From NCBI GenBank assembly GCA_905205065.1, contig CAJLCI010000002.1, positions 1 to 64,000 of the forward strand: DNA of 64,000 nucleotides. Reading direction: 5' to 3'. A program made the position numbers and the translations under genes. The notes beneath the pieces were generated by a model. The model searched no databases. It was not told the DNA's origin and worked only from the letters and a program-made list of their open reading frames with translations. Position 1 is the first letter of the stretch, and each line of letters starts with the position of its first letter. Shown in pieces: positions 51,572 to 61,982 of this stretch. The DNA comes from an uncultured Eubacteriales bacterium (GTDB lineage Bacteria > Bacillota > Clostridia > Oscillospirales > CAG-272).

Positions 51572-53140
51572 TTATCCGGCAACAGTCATTTTATTAAACA
51601 AAATCCATCCGTCGTTTATACTGAACGCCGCAAAAGTGCCGTTCACACATTCGGTCACATACTCATAAGCCATCGGTAAAACAATGTCTCCGTTCGTATC
51701 GATTACACAATACTGTCCGCTGCTGTTTCCGACAACCGCAAGCCCTTCATAAAACGGTTTCGCGGATATAAAAATCGGATCGGTAATCCATTTGCCGGTA
51801 TAGTCCATATATCCGTACAGCCCGTTCCTTTCAAGAAGCAGCACTCCGTCTGAATAAGCGCAAAGTTTATATCCGGTTGGAATAGCAAAATACTGCCCGT
51901 TTTCATAGATAAGAGTATCCTCTTCTCTTACACGGATTCCAAGCGAATAATAATCGTAAAGACCTCGCACGACTCGCATAAGGCCGTGATCAAACCGAAA
52001 CATTCCGATTGACTCCTCTCCGAAAGTTTCAGGAAGATAAATTCCGTCTATAACAAGATTGTCAATATTGGTCTCCTGGTTAAATTTACGTCCGTAGGGA
52101 TCAAGAACTACCTCTCCCGTACGGTCAATCATCTGCATGTGGCCGTCCTGAAGCGTTACAAAAGCATAGCCGGCCGCATTAAATTCAGATGCAAAATAAT
52201 ACTGAGCCTGAATTACTTCATTTCCTGACGCATCCATATAACCCCAAAGGCGAACATCGCAGACCCTCTTTTCGTAAGGCGGTACGCGCTCACTCTCAAC
52301 AGTCAGCTGCTCCTCTCCTTTGAATTCTATAACGCGGTTGACAAAGTTTGTAACATCAGTTCCGTCAAGAAGCGAGAACAGACGAATTTCTTCTTTATCA
52401 ACATAAAACCGGTAAAGCTTTGCCGGATTTTCCATGTCGGATTTTGAATATGAATAGCTCAGCGCCGTACCGAAATCAGGATCAAAATTGATCTCCGCAA
52501 GTGTTCCTGTACCCTCGATTATATAATAATACTTTCCGTCTTTAGAAAAAAGAGGATTTCCGTTTCTGTCTCTTTGATAGACAAGCGTAAGCTCGTCGAT
52601 ACCTTCCGCGACAATATTCCCCGCACTGTCAAGTACGTTTATACTCCTTCCGTCATCGCACAGAAGATAGTCCATATATGCACGCATCGCAGGTATACTT
52701 TTATAATTGTAATTTACAGGATTAAATTCTGACCTGTAACTGAAATAGTCCGGAAGGGAAAATGATGTTTCTACTATGCCAACTGTAAAGCTGCCCGGAA
52801 CATAGTCCTGCGAGGAAAAAACATACCCTGCCTGAGCAAGCTCCGAGACCGTTTGAATTCCCGCCGTTGCGCTATAATATTCCATAGAATCGAATTTTCC
52901 CGGCGATTCCGTTTCAGCAGGAGACTCGGTTTCCATGATAGGCTCTGTCTGCGGAACAGTTATCTTCTCTGTATCCTGCGTGGTTTCCTCTTCGGTACCC
53001 GGCACAGTTAAATGATTTACCTGAAAAATAATCGCCGCCGCAGATACAGCACAAAGAGCCGCCGCAGATACAAGCGTAATGACAACATTTTTTTGACGAA
53101 TATTTTTTATACGCTTTTTATCTGAATTTTTTTCAGACAT
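51572..53140 (-). CDS. WG-repeat membrane-anchored protein
   Basis: 522 residues. Short basic N-terminus, one TM helix (about 20-42), Thr/Glu/Pro-rich linker, then extracellular WG-type beta repeats (WGYMDASGNEVI, YAFVTLQDGHMQMIDRTGEVV, YGYMDYTGKWITDP, YCVIDTNGDIVLPM). Function unknown; such proteins sit on the cell surface. Followed by the U32 gene. Confidence 0.82.
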   Translation of the reverse strand: MSEKNSDKKRIKNIRQKNVVITLVSAAALCAVSAAAIIFQVNHLTVPGTEEETTQDTEKITVPQTEPIMETESPAETESPGKFDSMEYYSATAGIQTVSELAQAGYVFSSQDYVPGSFTVGIVETSFSLPDYFSYRSEFNPVNYNYKSIPAMRAYMDYLLCDDGRSINVLDSAGNIVAEGIDELTLVYQRDRNGNPLFSKDGKYYYIIEGTGTLAEINFDPDFGTALSYSYSKSDMENPAKLYRFYVDKEEIRLFSLLDGTDVTNFVNRVIEFKGEEQLTVESERVPPYEKRVCDVRLWGYMDASGNEVIQAQYYFASEFNAAGYAFVTLQDGHMQMIDRTGEVVLDPYGRKFNQETNIDNLVIDGIYLPETFGEESIGMFRFDHGLMRVVRGLYDYYSLGIRVREEDTLIYENGQYFAIPTGYKLCAYSDGVLLLERNGLYGYMDYTGKWITDPIFISAKPFYEGLAVVGNSSGQYCVIDTNGDIVLPMAYEYVTECVNGTFAAFSINDGWILFNKMTVAG

Positions 53141-53182
53141 TATTCCATCATCCTTTCATACCGTAGTATTTAGCCGAATAAA

Positions 53183-53608
53183 TCAATGGTGGTATTTTCC
53201 GCCTGCACCGATATTAAGCGCACGGTATAACTGTTCGAGAAGTATTACACGCATCAGCGGATGCGGAAACGTCATTCTTGAAAAAGAAAGTCTGAGATTG
53301 CATTTTGATTTGACGGCCTCACTCATTCCGTCAGTCCCTCCGATTATAACGGCAATTTCCGAATATCCTCTGATTTTAATATCTTCGATTTTTTCCGCAA
53401 ATTCCTCAGACGAAAGCTGCCTGCCCTCTATGCACAATGCAATTTTATAAGCGCGCAACGGCAGCACGGAAACAATTTCCGAATCTCCCGTAACCTCTAT
53501 TGTTTTCAGCCTGCAATACGAAGACATTCTTTTCTCATATTCCGCAGCCGCTTCACGAAGATATGCTTCCCGAAGCTTGTCTACACATATTATGGTAATC
53601 CCAAGCAT
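53183..53608 (-). CDS. rlmH: 23S rRNA pseudouridine-1915 N3-methyltransferase RlmH
   Basis: 141 residues (typical 155-159, so slightly short). SPOUT fold: KLREAYLREAAAEYEKRMSSYCRL, VIIGGTDGMSEAV (SAM knot), LRLSFSRMTFPHPLMRVILLEQLYRA, ending KYHH, the conserved C-terminal Tyr-His. Starts after an ATT-rich region; no strong ribosome site visible. Confidence 0.93.
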   Translation of the reverse strand: MLGITIICVDKLREAYLREAAAEYEKRMSSYCRLKTIEVTGDSEIVSVLPLRAYKIALCIEGRQLSSEEFAEKIEDIKIRGYSEIAVIIGGTDGMSEAVKSKCNLRLSFSRMTFPHPLMRVILLEQLYRALNIGAGGKYHH

Positions 53609-53956
53609 AATTTAACCACGCTTTCTGTAACACATACAGTTTCCAGACTTCCGCCCGCATTTCTTCAGAACATTTCATCAATGAACAAAATCAGGCACGG
53701 AATAAAAAAACTCTGTTCCCTGCTCAGCTGATTATTCAATAAATGGTCAAAGACCTTATATAAAACGCTTCAGCGTTGGATTTTACCATCGCCCGAAAAA
53801 GCGAACAGAACACGCCCACAATAGCAGCAAACGAATTTATAAATGATTATTCAAATGACCAGCTTTGCAAACAATCGGATTTGCAGAAGTAAAGCCTTTT
53901 ATAGGAGCCAGCTTTAAAAACGACCAGATTCGCAAACACAGAGATCTCGCTTATAG
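53609..53956. other. Non-coding gap between rlmH and the MBL gene
   Basis: 348 bp without a gene. It contains a small palindrome AACGC-TTCA-GCGTT (53764-53777) and two imperfect copies of ACCAG-TT-GCAAACA (about 53860 and 53922). No promoter or terminator I would defend. Confidence 0.5.
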
Positions 53957-54724
53957 TTATATCAATTTTGTAATTCGCCCTGCGCTTGCTACCTGAAGAT
54001 TAACAAAAGAGTATCCGATAGAATCAAGCCGCCGCCTCGTTTCAGTATAAGCAAATTCGGGGGTGTTATTATGCTCGCTGATGTGTGCAAGCATAATATT
54101 TTTTACTCCGCAGGTCACAAGATACGCGGCAGTCTCTGCACAGCATACATTCGATAAATGACCGTATTTAGATAAAATCCGACGTTTCAGCGCAGGCGGA
54201 TAAGGACCCCTTTTCAGCATTTCAACATCATGGTTTGATTCAAGCACTACGCTGTCACAGTATGAAAGCGTCTCTGTAATCTCATCAGGTACAAATCCAA
54301 GGTCGGTAGCAATTCCTACATTTCCGTAATCTGTTCTCACCACGTAACCTACACTCATATGACTGTCATGCGGTGTTATAAAGGATGAAATCTCACAATC
54401 GTTAAGAGATACACTGTAAAGCGGATCATGGATTACCAGCTTTTTCTCGTCACATCTCAGCCCTGCGGCGGAAGGTTCGGTTATATGTATCGGAACATCA
54501 TATCTTTTTGAAAAAACATTAAGCGCAGATATATGGTCACTGTGTTCATGAGTTATAAATACCGCGTCAATCTCTTCCGGGGCAATATTAATTTCTTTCA
54601 GAGAACTGCAAAGCGCACTGCATGTCAGTCCGGCATCGAACAACATACACGTATTTCCGGCTTTTACAAAAATACTGTTCCCTTTCGAGCCGGAATATAA
54701 AGTTATAACTGATAAATCTGACAT
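53957..54724 (-). CDS. Metallo-beta-lactamase-fold hydrolase (YycJ/WalJ-like)
   Basis: 255 residues. Metal ligands in FITHEHSDH near 60, TDLGFVPDE, an SNHDVEML segment, and a late HISEHNN. N-terminus LYSGSKGNSIFV is typical of the YycJ exonuclease-like subgroup. Substrate unproven. Downstream of a small membrane protein gene with a 1-bp gap, so co-transcribed. Confidence 0.88.
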   Translation of the reverse strand: MSDLSVITLYSGSKGNSIFVKAGNTCMLFDAGLTCSALCSSLKEINIAPEEIDAVFITHEHSDHISALNVFSKRYDVPIHITEPSAAGLRCDEKKLVIHDPLYSVSLNDCEISSFITPHDSHMSVGYVVRTDYGNVGIATDLGFVPDEITETLSYCDSVVLESNHDVEMLKRGPYPPALKRRILSKYGHLSNVCCAETAAYLVTCGVKNIMLAHISEHNNTPEFAYTETRRRLDSIGYSFVNLQVASAGRITKLI

Positions 54725-54725
54725 A

Positions 54726-55127
54726 TCACGAAAGCCACTCCGGTAAAAACAATACTATATAGTCTATCAAAAAAGTAAGCAAAAACGGAATCAGAAAAAT
54801 TAATATGATACGGGCAATCTTCTTGTCATGTTCCCAGCGCATATAAAAACCGTCCTTTTTCTCCTCGCTCCACTGTTCGGGCAGCATGTCGCGTTCCGGC
54901 AGCGCGGAAGAAAATCCCTTATTGAAAAAGAGAAAAAGTACGAGTAATATGGTAAGAATTATAAGATATATCGGATATACCGGCTTGAATTCAATCGCAA
55001 CCAATCCCTCAAATAAACCAAATATTACAGAAAAAGAAATTATAAAATATATTAATGTTTTTATATTCTTTTTCCTCTTTTCAAAATCCGAAGCTTTTTC
55101 AGCAGGGACAATCTTTTTGTATCTCAT
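54726..55127 (-). CDS. Small membrane protein, hypothetical
   Basis: 133 residues, three predicted helices (about 24-46, 52-70, 104-128) and charged N-terminal and central loops (EWSEEKKDGFYMRWEHDKK). No family recognised. Operon with the MBL gene. Confidence 0.65.
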   Translation of the reverse strand: MRYKKIVPAEKASDFEKRKKNIKTLIYFIISFSVIFGLFEGLVAIEFKPVYPIYLIILTILLVLFLFFNKGFSSALPERDMLPEQWSEEKKDGFYMRWEHDKKIARIILIFLIPFLLTFLIDYIVLFLPEWLS

Positions 55128-55245
55128 TTTGATTTCGCAATTCCTCTACCTGAAATTTATCACACAAAAATTCCGGAAAATAATTTAAAAACCTCTTTTT
55201 TCTGATGTCTGCTTCTGATTACTCCATACAACACAAAAATAAAGG

Positions 55246-56535
55246 TTAAAAGACCATAACAGCGCCACTGCTCCGTACCTGCATCACCGTACACGAGCCC
55301 TGGCCGAATAATTTCTCCATTCCCACACGGAATTCTTCTACAAACTCATTAGGTACAAACGCCTGTACAGTTCCGGCAAAACCGCCTCCATGAACTCTCC
55401 ATGCGGCATTTTTGCCCTTTAAAAGTCGTGCCGACATCTCAAGAGCAAGCGCGATTCCCTGATGTTCTATTTGCTTCGGTGAATATATATTCTGCAAAAG
55501 ACGTTCAGACGATTCCCCGGACTCCAAAATTATTCTTAAAAACTTTGCCGCATCATGCTTCAGCATTGCCGCTTTAAGCTCTTCAACACGAATATTTTCG
55601 TCAGCAAAATGAAGCGCACGGAGTATTGCCCGATCGCCAGTCTCCCTGCGAAGCTCAGGAATTGCCGCAACCAGAGCATCTGAATCTACAGACCTCAAAA
55701 TCCTTTGTCCGAAATGCGCCGCAACATTTTTCATCTCAGAAGGAATTGCGCTGTAATCATCACTTAAATCGGAATGATCACCTCCGGTATCCGTTATACA
55801 CATGCTGATACCTAATTCGGAAAAATCGACGTCAAGCTTTTCAATCTTCGGAGCCGCCTCATTTTTAAAATCAATCATTACCAATCCGCCTATAGAACAA
55901 ATAGCCTGATCCATAAGTCCGCATGTTTTCCCGAAATATTCTATCTCCGCATACTGCGATATTTTCGCGATTTCTACGGCGTCCAATCTGTTCTCATTGT
56001 AATAGAAATTCAGCGCTGTTCCGACGGCAGCTTCGAAGGCTGCGGAAGATGATAAGCCAGACCCGCGTTTTACATTGCTTGTTATATATGCGTTAAAGCC
56101 TCCGACGCTGCATCCGCGGTCCGTAAACCCAGCGCAAACGCCGGCGGCCAAAGCCGCTGTTGTAAACTTTTCCGGAGGCGTCTTCATAGCTTCGTCTATA
56201 TCAAAAGATACAAATCCAAAGCCTTCGCTCATTATATTGATTTTTCTTTCAGCTATAGGAGAAGCAACCAAAATCAGGTCAACATCTACCGCGCAGCCAA
56301 TTACCAATCCACCGTTATGATCGGTGTGATTTCCGCATATTTCACTGCGTCCGGGAACAGAAAAAATATGAACGTCATTGTCAACCTTTCCATCCCCGTA
56401 TTTAACCGAAAATCTATCAAGCGCAGATATATATCTGCTTTTCTGGCGCATAAGCGTTTTATTTCCGTAAAGCATTGAAAATCGATCGTCAAACTCTCCG
56501 CGTTCGATTGCCCATCTTAAAAAAGAGGTTTTCAT
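55246..56535 (-). CDS. galK: Galactokinase
   Basis: 429 residues, GHMP kinase. Galactokinase signature as GRSEICGNHTDHNGG near 63 (usual GRVNLIGEHTDYNGG), ATP loop VKRGSGLSSSAAFE near 155, the KTCGLMDQAICSIGG catalytic-Asp segment, and C-terminal RVHGGGFAGTVQAF. Longer than typical (390), owing to the N-terminal 45 residues. The Cys-Gly replacement of Ile-Gly-Glu in the signature is shared by some clostridial homologues as far as I recall. No galT or galE nearby. Confidence 0.9.
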   Translation of the reverse strand: MKTSFLRWAIERGEFDDRFSMLYGNKTLMRQKSRYISALDRFSVKYGDGKVDNDVHIFSVPGRSEICGNHTDHNGGLVIGCAVDVDLILVASPIAERKINIMSEGFGFVSFDIDEAMKTPPEKFTTAALAAGVCAGFTDRGCSVGGFNAYITSNVKRGSGLSSSAAFEAAVGTALNFYYNENRLDAVEIAKISQYAEIEYFGKTCGLMDQAICSIGGLVMIDFKNEAAPKIEKLDVDFSELGISMCITDTGGDHSDLSDDYSAIPSEMKNVAAHFGQRILRSVDSDALVAAIPELRRETGDRAILRALHFADENIRVEELKAAMLKHDAAKFLRIILESGESSERLLQNIYSPKQIEHQGIALALEMSARLLKGKNAAWRVHGGGFAGTVQAFVPNEFVEEFRVGMEKLFGQGSCTVMQVRSSGAVMVF

Positions 56536-56637
56536 ATAACTACCACGCCTTTAAAACAAAGGCTTCCTTAAAGTTTAAGAATATTAAAAATAATCCGAGC
56601 CCATCTGTTCAGGTATTCTCTGGCAATATGATAATAC

Positions 56638-57423
56638 TCAGAATACAGCTCTCTCTACCCGTGTGCATTTAAAATCCGAAATATCTATATCAAATACCGC
56701 GCCGTGCATTGTTATATGCTCCTCAGCGAATTCAAACCTCACCGGCATTGACGTCGTAAGCCGCTCTATTATTTTCTCTGTGCGGACTCCGAGCACAGAA
56801 TTGTCAGGACCGCACATTCCGAGATCAGTTATATATCCTGTTCCGTTCGGCAAAATACATTCATCAGCAGTCTGTACATGCGTATGCGTGCCGTATACAA
56901 TTGAAATTTTCCCGTCAAAGCATCTTCCGATTGCAATTTTTTCGGAAGTAGCTTCCGCATGTACATCAAGCGCCGCAAAATCATAGCGCCCTTTATAATA
57001 GTCAAGTATTCTGGAAATACATCTTATTGGATTCTCAAGAGGTTCCATATAAATTACACCAAGAACATTTATAATCAATAAACGGTATCCGCATACATCC
57101 GTTATTATGTGACCTTCTCCCGGAGCTGTAGCATGATAGTTTGCCGGACGAAGAACCGGATGCCCTTCATCAAGCCATGAATGCATCTCCTTTTTTCTCC
57201 AGATATGATTTCCGGATGTTATTGTGTCAACTCCGGACGTCAGTAATTTCTTGGCGCTTGCAGGATCAAGTCCGTTGCCGACACATGCATTTTCTCCGTT
57301 TGCAATAACAAAATCAATATCATTGTCCTCTCTGAATTTCCACAGCCGGGCAGAAATTTCAGACACAGCGCCGGGACTTACAATATCCCCCAGCGCAAGA
57401 ATTCTAAGAGTGTTCTTTTTCAT
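56638..57423 (-). CDS. ymdB: YmdB-family metallophosphoesterase
   Basis: 261 residues. ILALGDIVSPGAV, NGENACVGNG, SGNHIWRKKE, DVHAEATSEKIAIG and VYGTHTHVQTAD: the full metal-binding set of the TIGR00282 family. Bacillus YmdB is a cyclic-nucleotide phosphodiesterase affecting biofilm and motility; it commonly follows rny, as here. Confidence 0.93.
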   Translation of the reverse strand: MKKNTLRILALGDIVSPGAVSEISARLWKFREDNDIDFVIANGENACVGNGLDPASAKKLLTSGVDTITSGNHIWRKKEMHSWLDEGHPVLRPANYHATAPGEGHIITDVCGYRLLIINVLGVIYMEPLENPIRCISRILDYYKGRYDFAALDVHAEATSEKIAIGRCFDGKISIVYGTHTHVQTADECILPNGTGYITDLGMCGPDNSVLGVRTEKIIERLTTSMPVRFEFAEEHITMHGAVFDIDISDFKCTRVERAVF

Positions 57424-57633
57424 CAGAGTTTATATCCTTTCAGCGGATAAAGCTTTAAGTATATACAAAAGAATGACCATAATTGTATATACAGACGATC
57501 TTACAAATATAAAATTGTCTGTAAAAAACTGCTCCTTTTCATAAACCGGTCATCCCAAAGAAAAATATTACCTTCAAAGAGCGACATTATAAAAAGGAGC
57601 ATATTCTTTTATTATTACTTATATATTACTTAA

Positions 57634-59187
57634 TTACTTAGCGAAATCTATCGCCCTGCTCTCGCGGATTACATTTATTTTTATCTGTCCGGGATATTCG
57701 AGCTCTGCCTCGATTTTCTTTACGATATCACGGGCAACAAGCACCATCTGTTCGTCATTGACTTCTTCAGGCTTAACCATAATACGTATTTCACGGCCCG
57801 CCTGAATTGCGTATGCTTTCTCAACGCCGTCAAAGCTTTCGGATATTTCTTCAAGCTTCTGCAAACGCTTGATATAATTGTCCAAATCTTCCCGACGTGC
57901 GCCGGGGCGCGCAGCGGAAATTGCGTCTGCCGCCTGTACAATCATAGCTATTATCGTACGCGGCTCAACATCGTTGTGATGTGCCTCAATCGCATGAATA
58001 ACATCTTTATTTTCCTTATATTTTCTGGCAATATCAACACCCAGCTGAACGTGTGATCCCTCAACCTCCTGCGTCAGTGCCTTACCAATATCATGAAGAA
58101 GCCCTGCGCGCTTTGCCAAGGTATTATCTACTCCAAGTTCATCGGCAATAATTCCTGAAAGATGCGCTACCTCAATCGAATGCACTAAAACATTCTGTCC
58201 GTAGCTTGTACGGAATTTAAGTCTTCCCAAAATTTTAATAAGCTCATTGTTTATTCCGTGTATTCCCGTTTCAAAGGTTGCGCGTTCTCCCGCCTGTTTT
58301 ATTGACAAGTCTACCTCTCGCTTTGCTTTTTCTACCATCTCTTCAATTCTTGAAGGATGAATTCGTCCGTCGGTAATCAGTTTTTCAAGAGCAATTCTCG
58401 CAACCTCGCGTCTGACCGGATCAAAGCTTGAAAGTGTAATTGCCTCCGGCGTGTCATCAATTATGAGATCAACACCCGTAAGGGTTTCTATAGTCCGGAT
58501 ATTTCTTCCTTCACGGCCTATAATGCGCCCCTTCATATCGTCGCTGGGAAGCGGTACAACAGAAACCGTTGCCTCGGAAGAATAGTCAGCCGCGCACCGT
58601 TGGATTGCAAGCGAAATAATCTCCTTCGCTTTCATCTCCGCATTTTCGCGCATTTCACTCTCAATTTCAATAATGCGCATTGCCGTTTCATGGCGAACTT
58701 CACTTTCTATTTTCGAAAGCATTTCCTCCTTTGCTTCTGCTGCAGTAAGTCCTGCAACATGTTCGAGCCTTGAAAGCTCGGAATCTCTTATTTTCTTAAT
58801 TTCTTCCTGCAAATCAGAGTTTTCTTTAATTTTACGGTTCAGAGTTTCTGACCTATGTTCAAGACTTTCCATTTTTTTGTCAAGAGACTCTTCCTTAGAT
58901 ACAAGCCTTTTTTCAAGCTGGTTAAGCTCAGTCCTTCTCTCTTTCATATCCCGCTCATTATCATTCTTCGCGCGGATAATATCCTCTTTTGCTTCAAGCA
59001 AAAGCTCCTTCTTTTTAGTTTCTGCCTGTTTGATACCTTCGTCAATAATTTTTTTCGCCTGAATCTCTGCCGAGCCGATTTCAGCTTCGGCAACTTTTTT
59101 GCGGTATGTAATTCCGGCGAATACACCGACCCCCAAGCCGACTATCAAAGCAATAACCGTAAATACTGCACCTAATATGGGATTCAT
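57634..59187 (-). CDS. rny: Ribonuclease Y
   Basis: 517 residues; membrane-anchored endonuclease starting bulk mRNA decay. N-terminal TM helix (about 4-25), long coiled coil (about 30-200), KH domain (GRIIGREGRNIRTIETLTGVDL), HD domain with GLLHDIGKAL and the downstream AHHNDVEP. GGAGGTG upstream. Next gene is ymdB. Confidence 0.97.
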   Translation of the reverse strand: MNPILGAVFTVIALIVGLGVGVFAGITYRKKVAEAEIGSAEIQAKKIIDEGIKQAETKKKELLLEAKEDIIRAKNDNERDMKERRTELNQLEKRLVSKEESLDKKMESLEHRSETLNRKIKENSDLQEEIKKIRDSELSRLEHVAGLTAAEAKEEMLSKIESEVRHETAMRIIEIESEMRENAEMKAKEIISLAIQRCAADYSSEATVSVVPLPSDDMKGRIIGREGRNIRTIETLTGVDLIIDDTPEAITLSSFDPVRREVARIALEKLITDGRIHPSRIEEMVEKAKREVDLSIKQAGERATFETGIHGINNELIKILGRLKFRTSYGQNVLVHSIEVAHLSGIIADELGVDNTLAKRAGLLHDIGKALTQEVEGSHVQLGVDIARKYKENKDVIHAIEAHHNDVEPRTIIAMIVQAADAISAARPGARREDLDNYIKRLQKLEEISESFDGVEKAYAIQAGREIRIMVKPEEVNDEQMVLVARDIVKKIEAELEYPGQIKINVIRESRAIDFAK

Positions 59188-59856
59188 AGAGCACCTCCTT
59201 AAACTTTTTTTAAATTCTTAATGTCAATAATAATTGTAAAATCCGCAAAATCAAATTAGATTCTGTAGTACGGAAAGCAAGCAGGGCATTATAAATAATA
59301 AGACACAAAGCCTTTCCGTTTTCTGATTAAATAATTAAAAATACTGCCGCATGTAAAAAGAATGCGTCACGATATGACGTGATTCTTTTACAGCCGCAGT
59401 ACAGCAGTAAAAATATAGAATATGATTATAAATCGCTGAAGCAAGTCTGTATTAAGATTATCTCTTGATACCTCTTCGGTTCTCCTCTTAAGACTACAAT
59501 AAAAATTTTACAATTTTCTTACACAAAACAGATAACAAAAACATTCCGCAGTAATTGTTTTTCAATCTTATTATCTCTTTTTTCGGTTAAAAACCTGATA
59601 TATATAGTAAAAATTTTGTATAAATCTATGCAAAAACCGCCGTATTCTCAATATGCGACAGCGAAAAAGCGCGCGAATATTCACTTTTGTGACATCGCCC
59701 TATATAATAATCTATAAAAATCAACTGTGATTAAGGTTAAAGCCTTTACAACACAAGCATCATACCATTAATATTGTAATACAATCCGCTGTGCTTGTCA
59801 AGTGTTATTTTTAAGTAAACTAATAAGGAAGAAAAAAATTAACAATAGACAGTTCT
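59188..59856. other. Long intergenic region between thiI and rny
   Basis: 669 bp, AT-rich. It holds a long hairpin (59345-59398) and an unclear leftward promoter region near 59590-59635 (minus-strand TTGCAT, then TATATATA). A short minus-strand frame near 59465-59520 (LRGEPKRYQEI...) has AGAGGAG but no good start and was not called. The length hints at a leader RNA for rny. Confidence 0.45.
59345..59398 (-). terminator. Long hairpin between thiI and rny
   Basis: TGTAAAA-AGAAT-GCGTCA pairs across a short loop with TGACGT-ATTCT-TTTACA, with GC-rich CTGC/GCAG at the base. On the minus strand it is followed by TATTTTTAATT, so it may end thiI transcripts or attenuate those entering rny. Confidence 0.55.
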
Positions 59857-61050
59857 TTATTTTATTAAAATTGTACTCATTCCGGAGAAAGCTTCCTGCT
59901 CAAGTCTCTTAAAGTCAAGCTTATTTTCCTGTTCAATCACCTTATAAAGCTCCGGTTTTGTCTTAGGGTGTTTAGGTGTAAATACCGTACAGCAGTCCTC
60001 ATAAGGCAAAATCGAAGTTTCAAAAGTTCCTATCTTTCTTGCAACCTCGACAATCTCTTCTTTATCAAGTCCTATGCACGGCCGAAAAACAACGCGGTCA
60101 CAAACACTGTTTGTCACAGCAAAAGCATCCATTGTCTGGCTTGCAACCTGTCCCAGACTTTCTCCGGTAATTAACGCGCCGCATTTAAAGCGACCGGCGG
60201 CGCGGCATGACAGGCGCATCATAAAACGGCGCAGAAGCAATGTAAAATATTCCTCTGCGCAGGATTTACGAAGTTCCTCCTGAATTTTCGTAAGCGAAAT
60301 AACATGCATATGAATCGGTCCGCACCATTCGCTCATTATGCGTGCAAGCTCAAACACTTTTTCCCTTGCTCTTTCGCTTGTATACGGAAAGCTTTCAAAA
60401 TGAAGCGCGTCGATTGCTACTCCTCTTTTCGCCATCATCCAGCCTGCCACAGGACTGTCAATTCCTCCGGACAGCAACAAAAGCCCCCTTCCGCCCGAAC
60501 CAACAGGAAGTCCGCCGGCACCTTTTACCGAATCAATATACACATATGCATTTTGAGCTCTTATTTCAACACGTACGACAACATCCGGATTTTTTACATC
60601 TACACGGAGCCGGGAAGCATTTTTTAAAATCAGCGCGCCCACCTCCGCCGATATTTCAGGCGATGTCAGTGAAAACGTCTTATCCCCGCGTTTTCCCTCA
60701 ACCTTAAAAGTCCTGTACTCCCTTCTGTTAATCTCCGGAAGAATATAACCGAGCACCGCAGAAAAAATTGCGTTCATATTCTTTTCTGTAACGGCAGCCT
60801 TTGCGACCGTGACAATTCCAAAAACTTTCCGAACCGCGTCAAACGCTCCTTCGATATCCGTCTCTTCTTCAAAATCACCGTCACAAGCTTCGGGCTTTAT
60901 ATAAGCAATGCTCTGTGCGCTTGTAACACTGAAACGGCCGAACGGTTCTATTCGATGTTTGATTTGCTTCAGCATAACAGTTTCAAATTGCTTTTTATTA
61001 AGTCCCTTAAGGACAATTTCACCGTATTTGCACAGTATTATTTCATTCAT
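59857..61050 (-). CDS. thiI: tRNA 4-thiouridine synthase ThiI
   Basis: 397 residues. N-terminal ferredoxin-like and THUMP domains (KYGEIVLKGLNKKQFE; VRVEIRAQNAYVYID), PP-loop LLLLSGGIDSPVAGWMM near 190, LITGESLGQVASQT, and IGTFETSILPYEDCCTVF with the catalytic Cys. No C-terminal rhodanese domain, as in other Firmicutes. No cysteine desulfurase gene adjoins it. Confidence 0.95.
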   Translation of the reverse strand: MNEIILCKYGEIVLKGLNKKQFETVMLKQIKHRIEPFGRFSVTSAQSIAYIKPEACDGDFEEETDIEGAFDAVRKVFGIVTVAKAAVTEKNMNAIFSAVLGYILPEINRREYRTFKVEGKRGDKTFSLTSPEISAEVGALILKNASRLRVDVKNPDVVVRVEIRAQNAYVYIDSVKGAGGLPVGSGGRGLLLLSGGIDSPVAGWMMAKRGVAIDALHFESFPYTSERAREKVFELARIMSEWCGPIHMHVISLTKIQEELRKSCAEEYFTLLLRRFMMRLSCRAAGRFKCGALITGESLGQVASQTMDAFAVTNSVCDRVVFRPCIGLDKEEIVEVARKIGTFETSILPYEDCCTVFTPKHPKTKPELYKVIEQENKLDFKRLEQEAFSGMSTILIK

Positions 61051-61166
61051 TTTGTTTTTCCTTCATTTTATTGCCTATTGCAAATATTAAAGAACTCACA
61101 TCGAGCAAAATCAGATATGCATATATGCATAGTACCGCGGCAAAGAATTTTTGAATTTTTTTAAAA

Positions 61167-61901
61167 CTATTTTCGCATATACCGAGGTATCACCGGCAAT
61201 CCTCCGAGATTCAGCAGATAATCTCCGGAACGAAGTATATCTGCAAGCTCAAATGTGTTTCCGGGAAGCGTTTTAGTATAAATTCCGCCGAGGCCGGCAG
61301 TCCCCGGATGATGAAAATCACTTCCTGAAACAATGATCCCGCCGACTTCTTTTGCATATTTTGCCGCAAATCCCAACATACTGTTATGATGCGGATGAAG
61401 ATTTATAACCTCTACTCCGTCCAATAACGACGGCTCCATTCTCAGACACCCATGACGGCAAGGATGCGCCTGAATAAATATCATATTGTCATTATGATAT
61501 TTTTTTCTGAAATCCGAAAGTCCGGTTGCAAGATTCGGAAACAAATTTCTTGTCTCCTGACCGTCTACTCCATATACAAGATAATCGTTGCTGTTTTCAG
61601 TAAAACGAGCTTCAATTCCGTAAATTAAAGTAAGCCCTGTTCTCTCTGCCTCTTCAGCCGCGCGGTAATAATCTTCCATATACCGGTCTACATAGTCTTT
61701 TGCAGATTCTCCGTCCTTCATTAGTCCAAAATTAAGATGATTTGTCAAAACAATCGCATCATAGCCGATTTCAGAATAAATATGTACGACCTCTTCGGGC
61801 GAAAAATCTGCACACGGACTCGCGGGATTGGAATGGCAATGCATTTCTATTTTAAATTTGTATTCCTCCAATAAGTTTTGAAGGTCTTTTTCGCTGGTCA
61901 T
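61167..61901 (-). CDS. PHP-domain phosphoesterase
   Basis: 244 residues. Metal motifs: EMHCHSNPASPC near 19, TNHLNF, GIEAR, QAHPCRHGC, NLHPHHN and GSDFHHPG. This is a stand-alone PHP-family hydrolase; the substrate could be a phosphorylated sugar, nucleotide or histidinol phosphate, and cannot be decided here. Confidence 0.85.
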   Translation of the reverse strand: MTSEKDLQNLLEEYKFKIEMHCHSNPASPCADFSPEEVVHIYSEIGYDAIVLTNHLNFGLMKDGESAKDYVDRYMEDYYRAAEEAERTGLTLIYGIEARFTENSNDYLVYGVDGQETRNLFPNLATGLSDFRKKYHNDNMIFIQAHPCRHGCLRMEPSLLDGVEVINLHPHHNSMLGFAAKYAKEVGGIIVSGSDFHHPGTAGLGGIYTKTLPGNTFELADILRSGDYLLNLGGLPVIPRYMRK

Positions 61902-61982
61902 ATCCGCATATCCTCATAAATCTATAGTTTAATATTTGAGTATACATTACATAGTTGATAAAAGTTTGAATAAAAAATTAAC

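Noticed and set aside
59465..59545. Short minus-strand leader peptide (LRGEPKRYQEI...)
   Set aside because: AGAGGAG present but no good start codon at the right distance; not supported.
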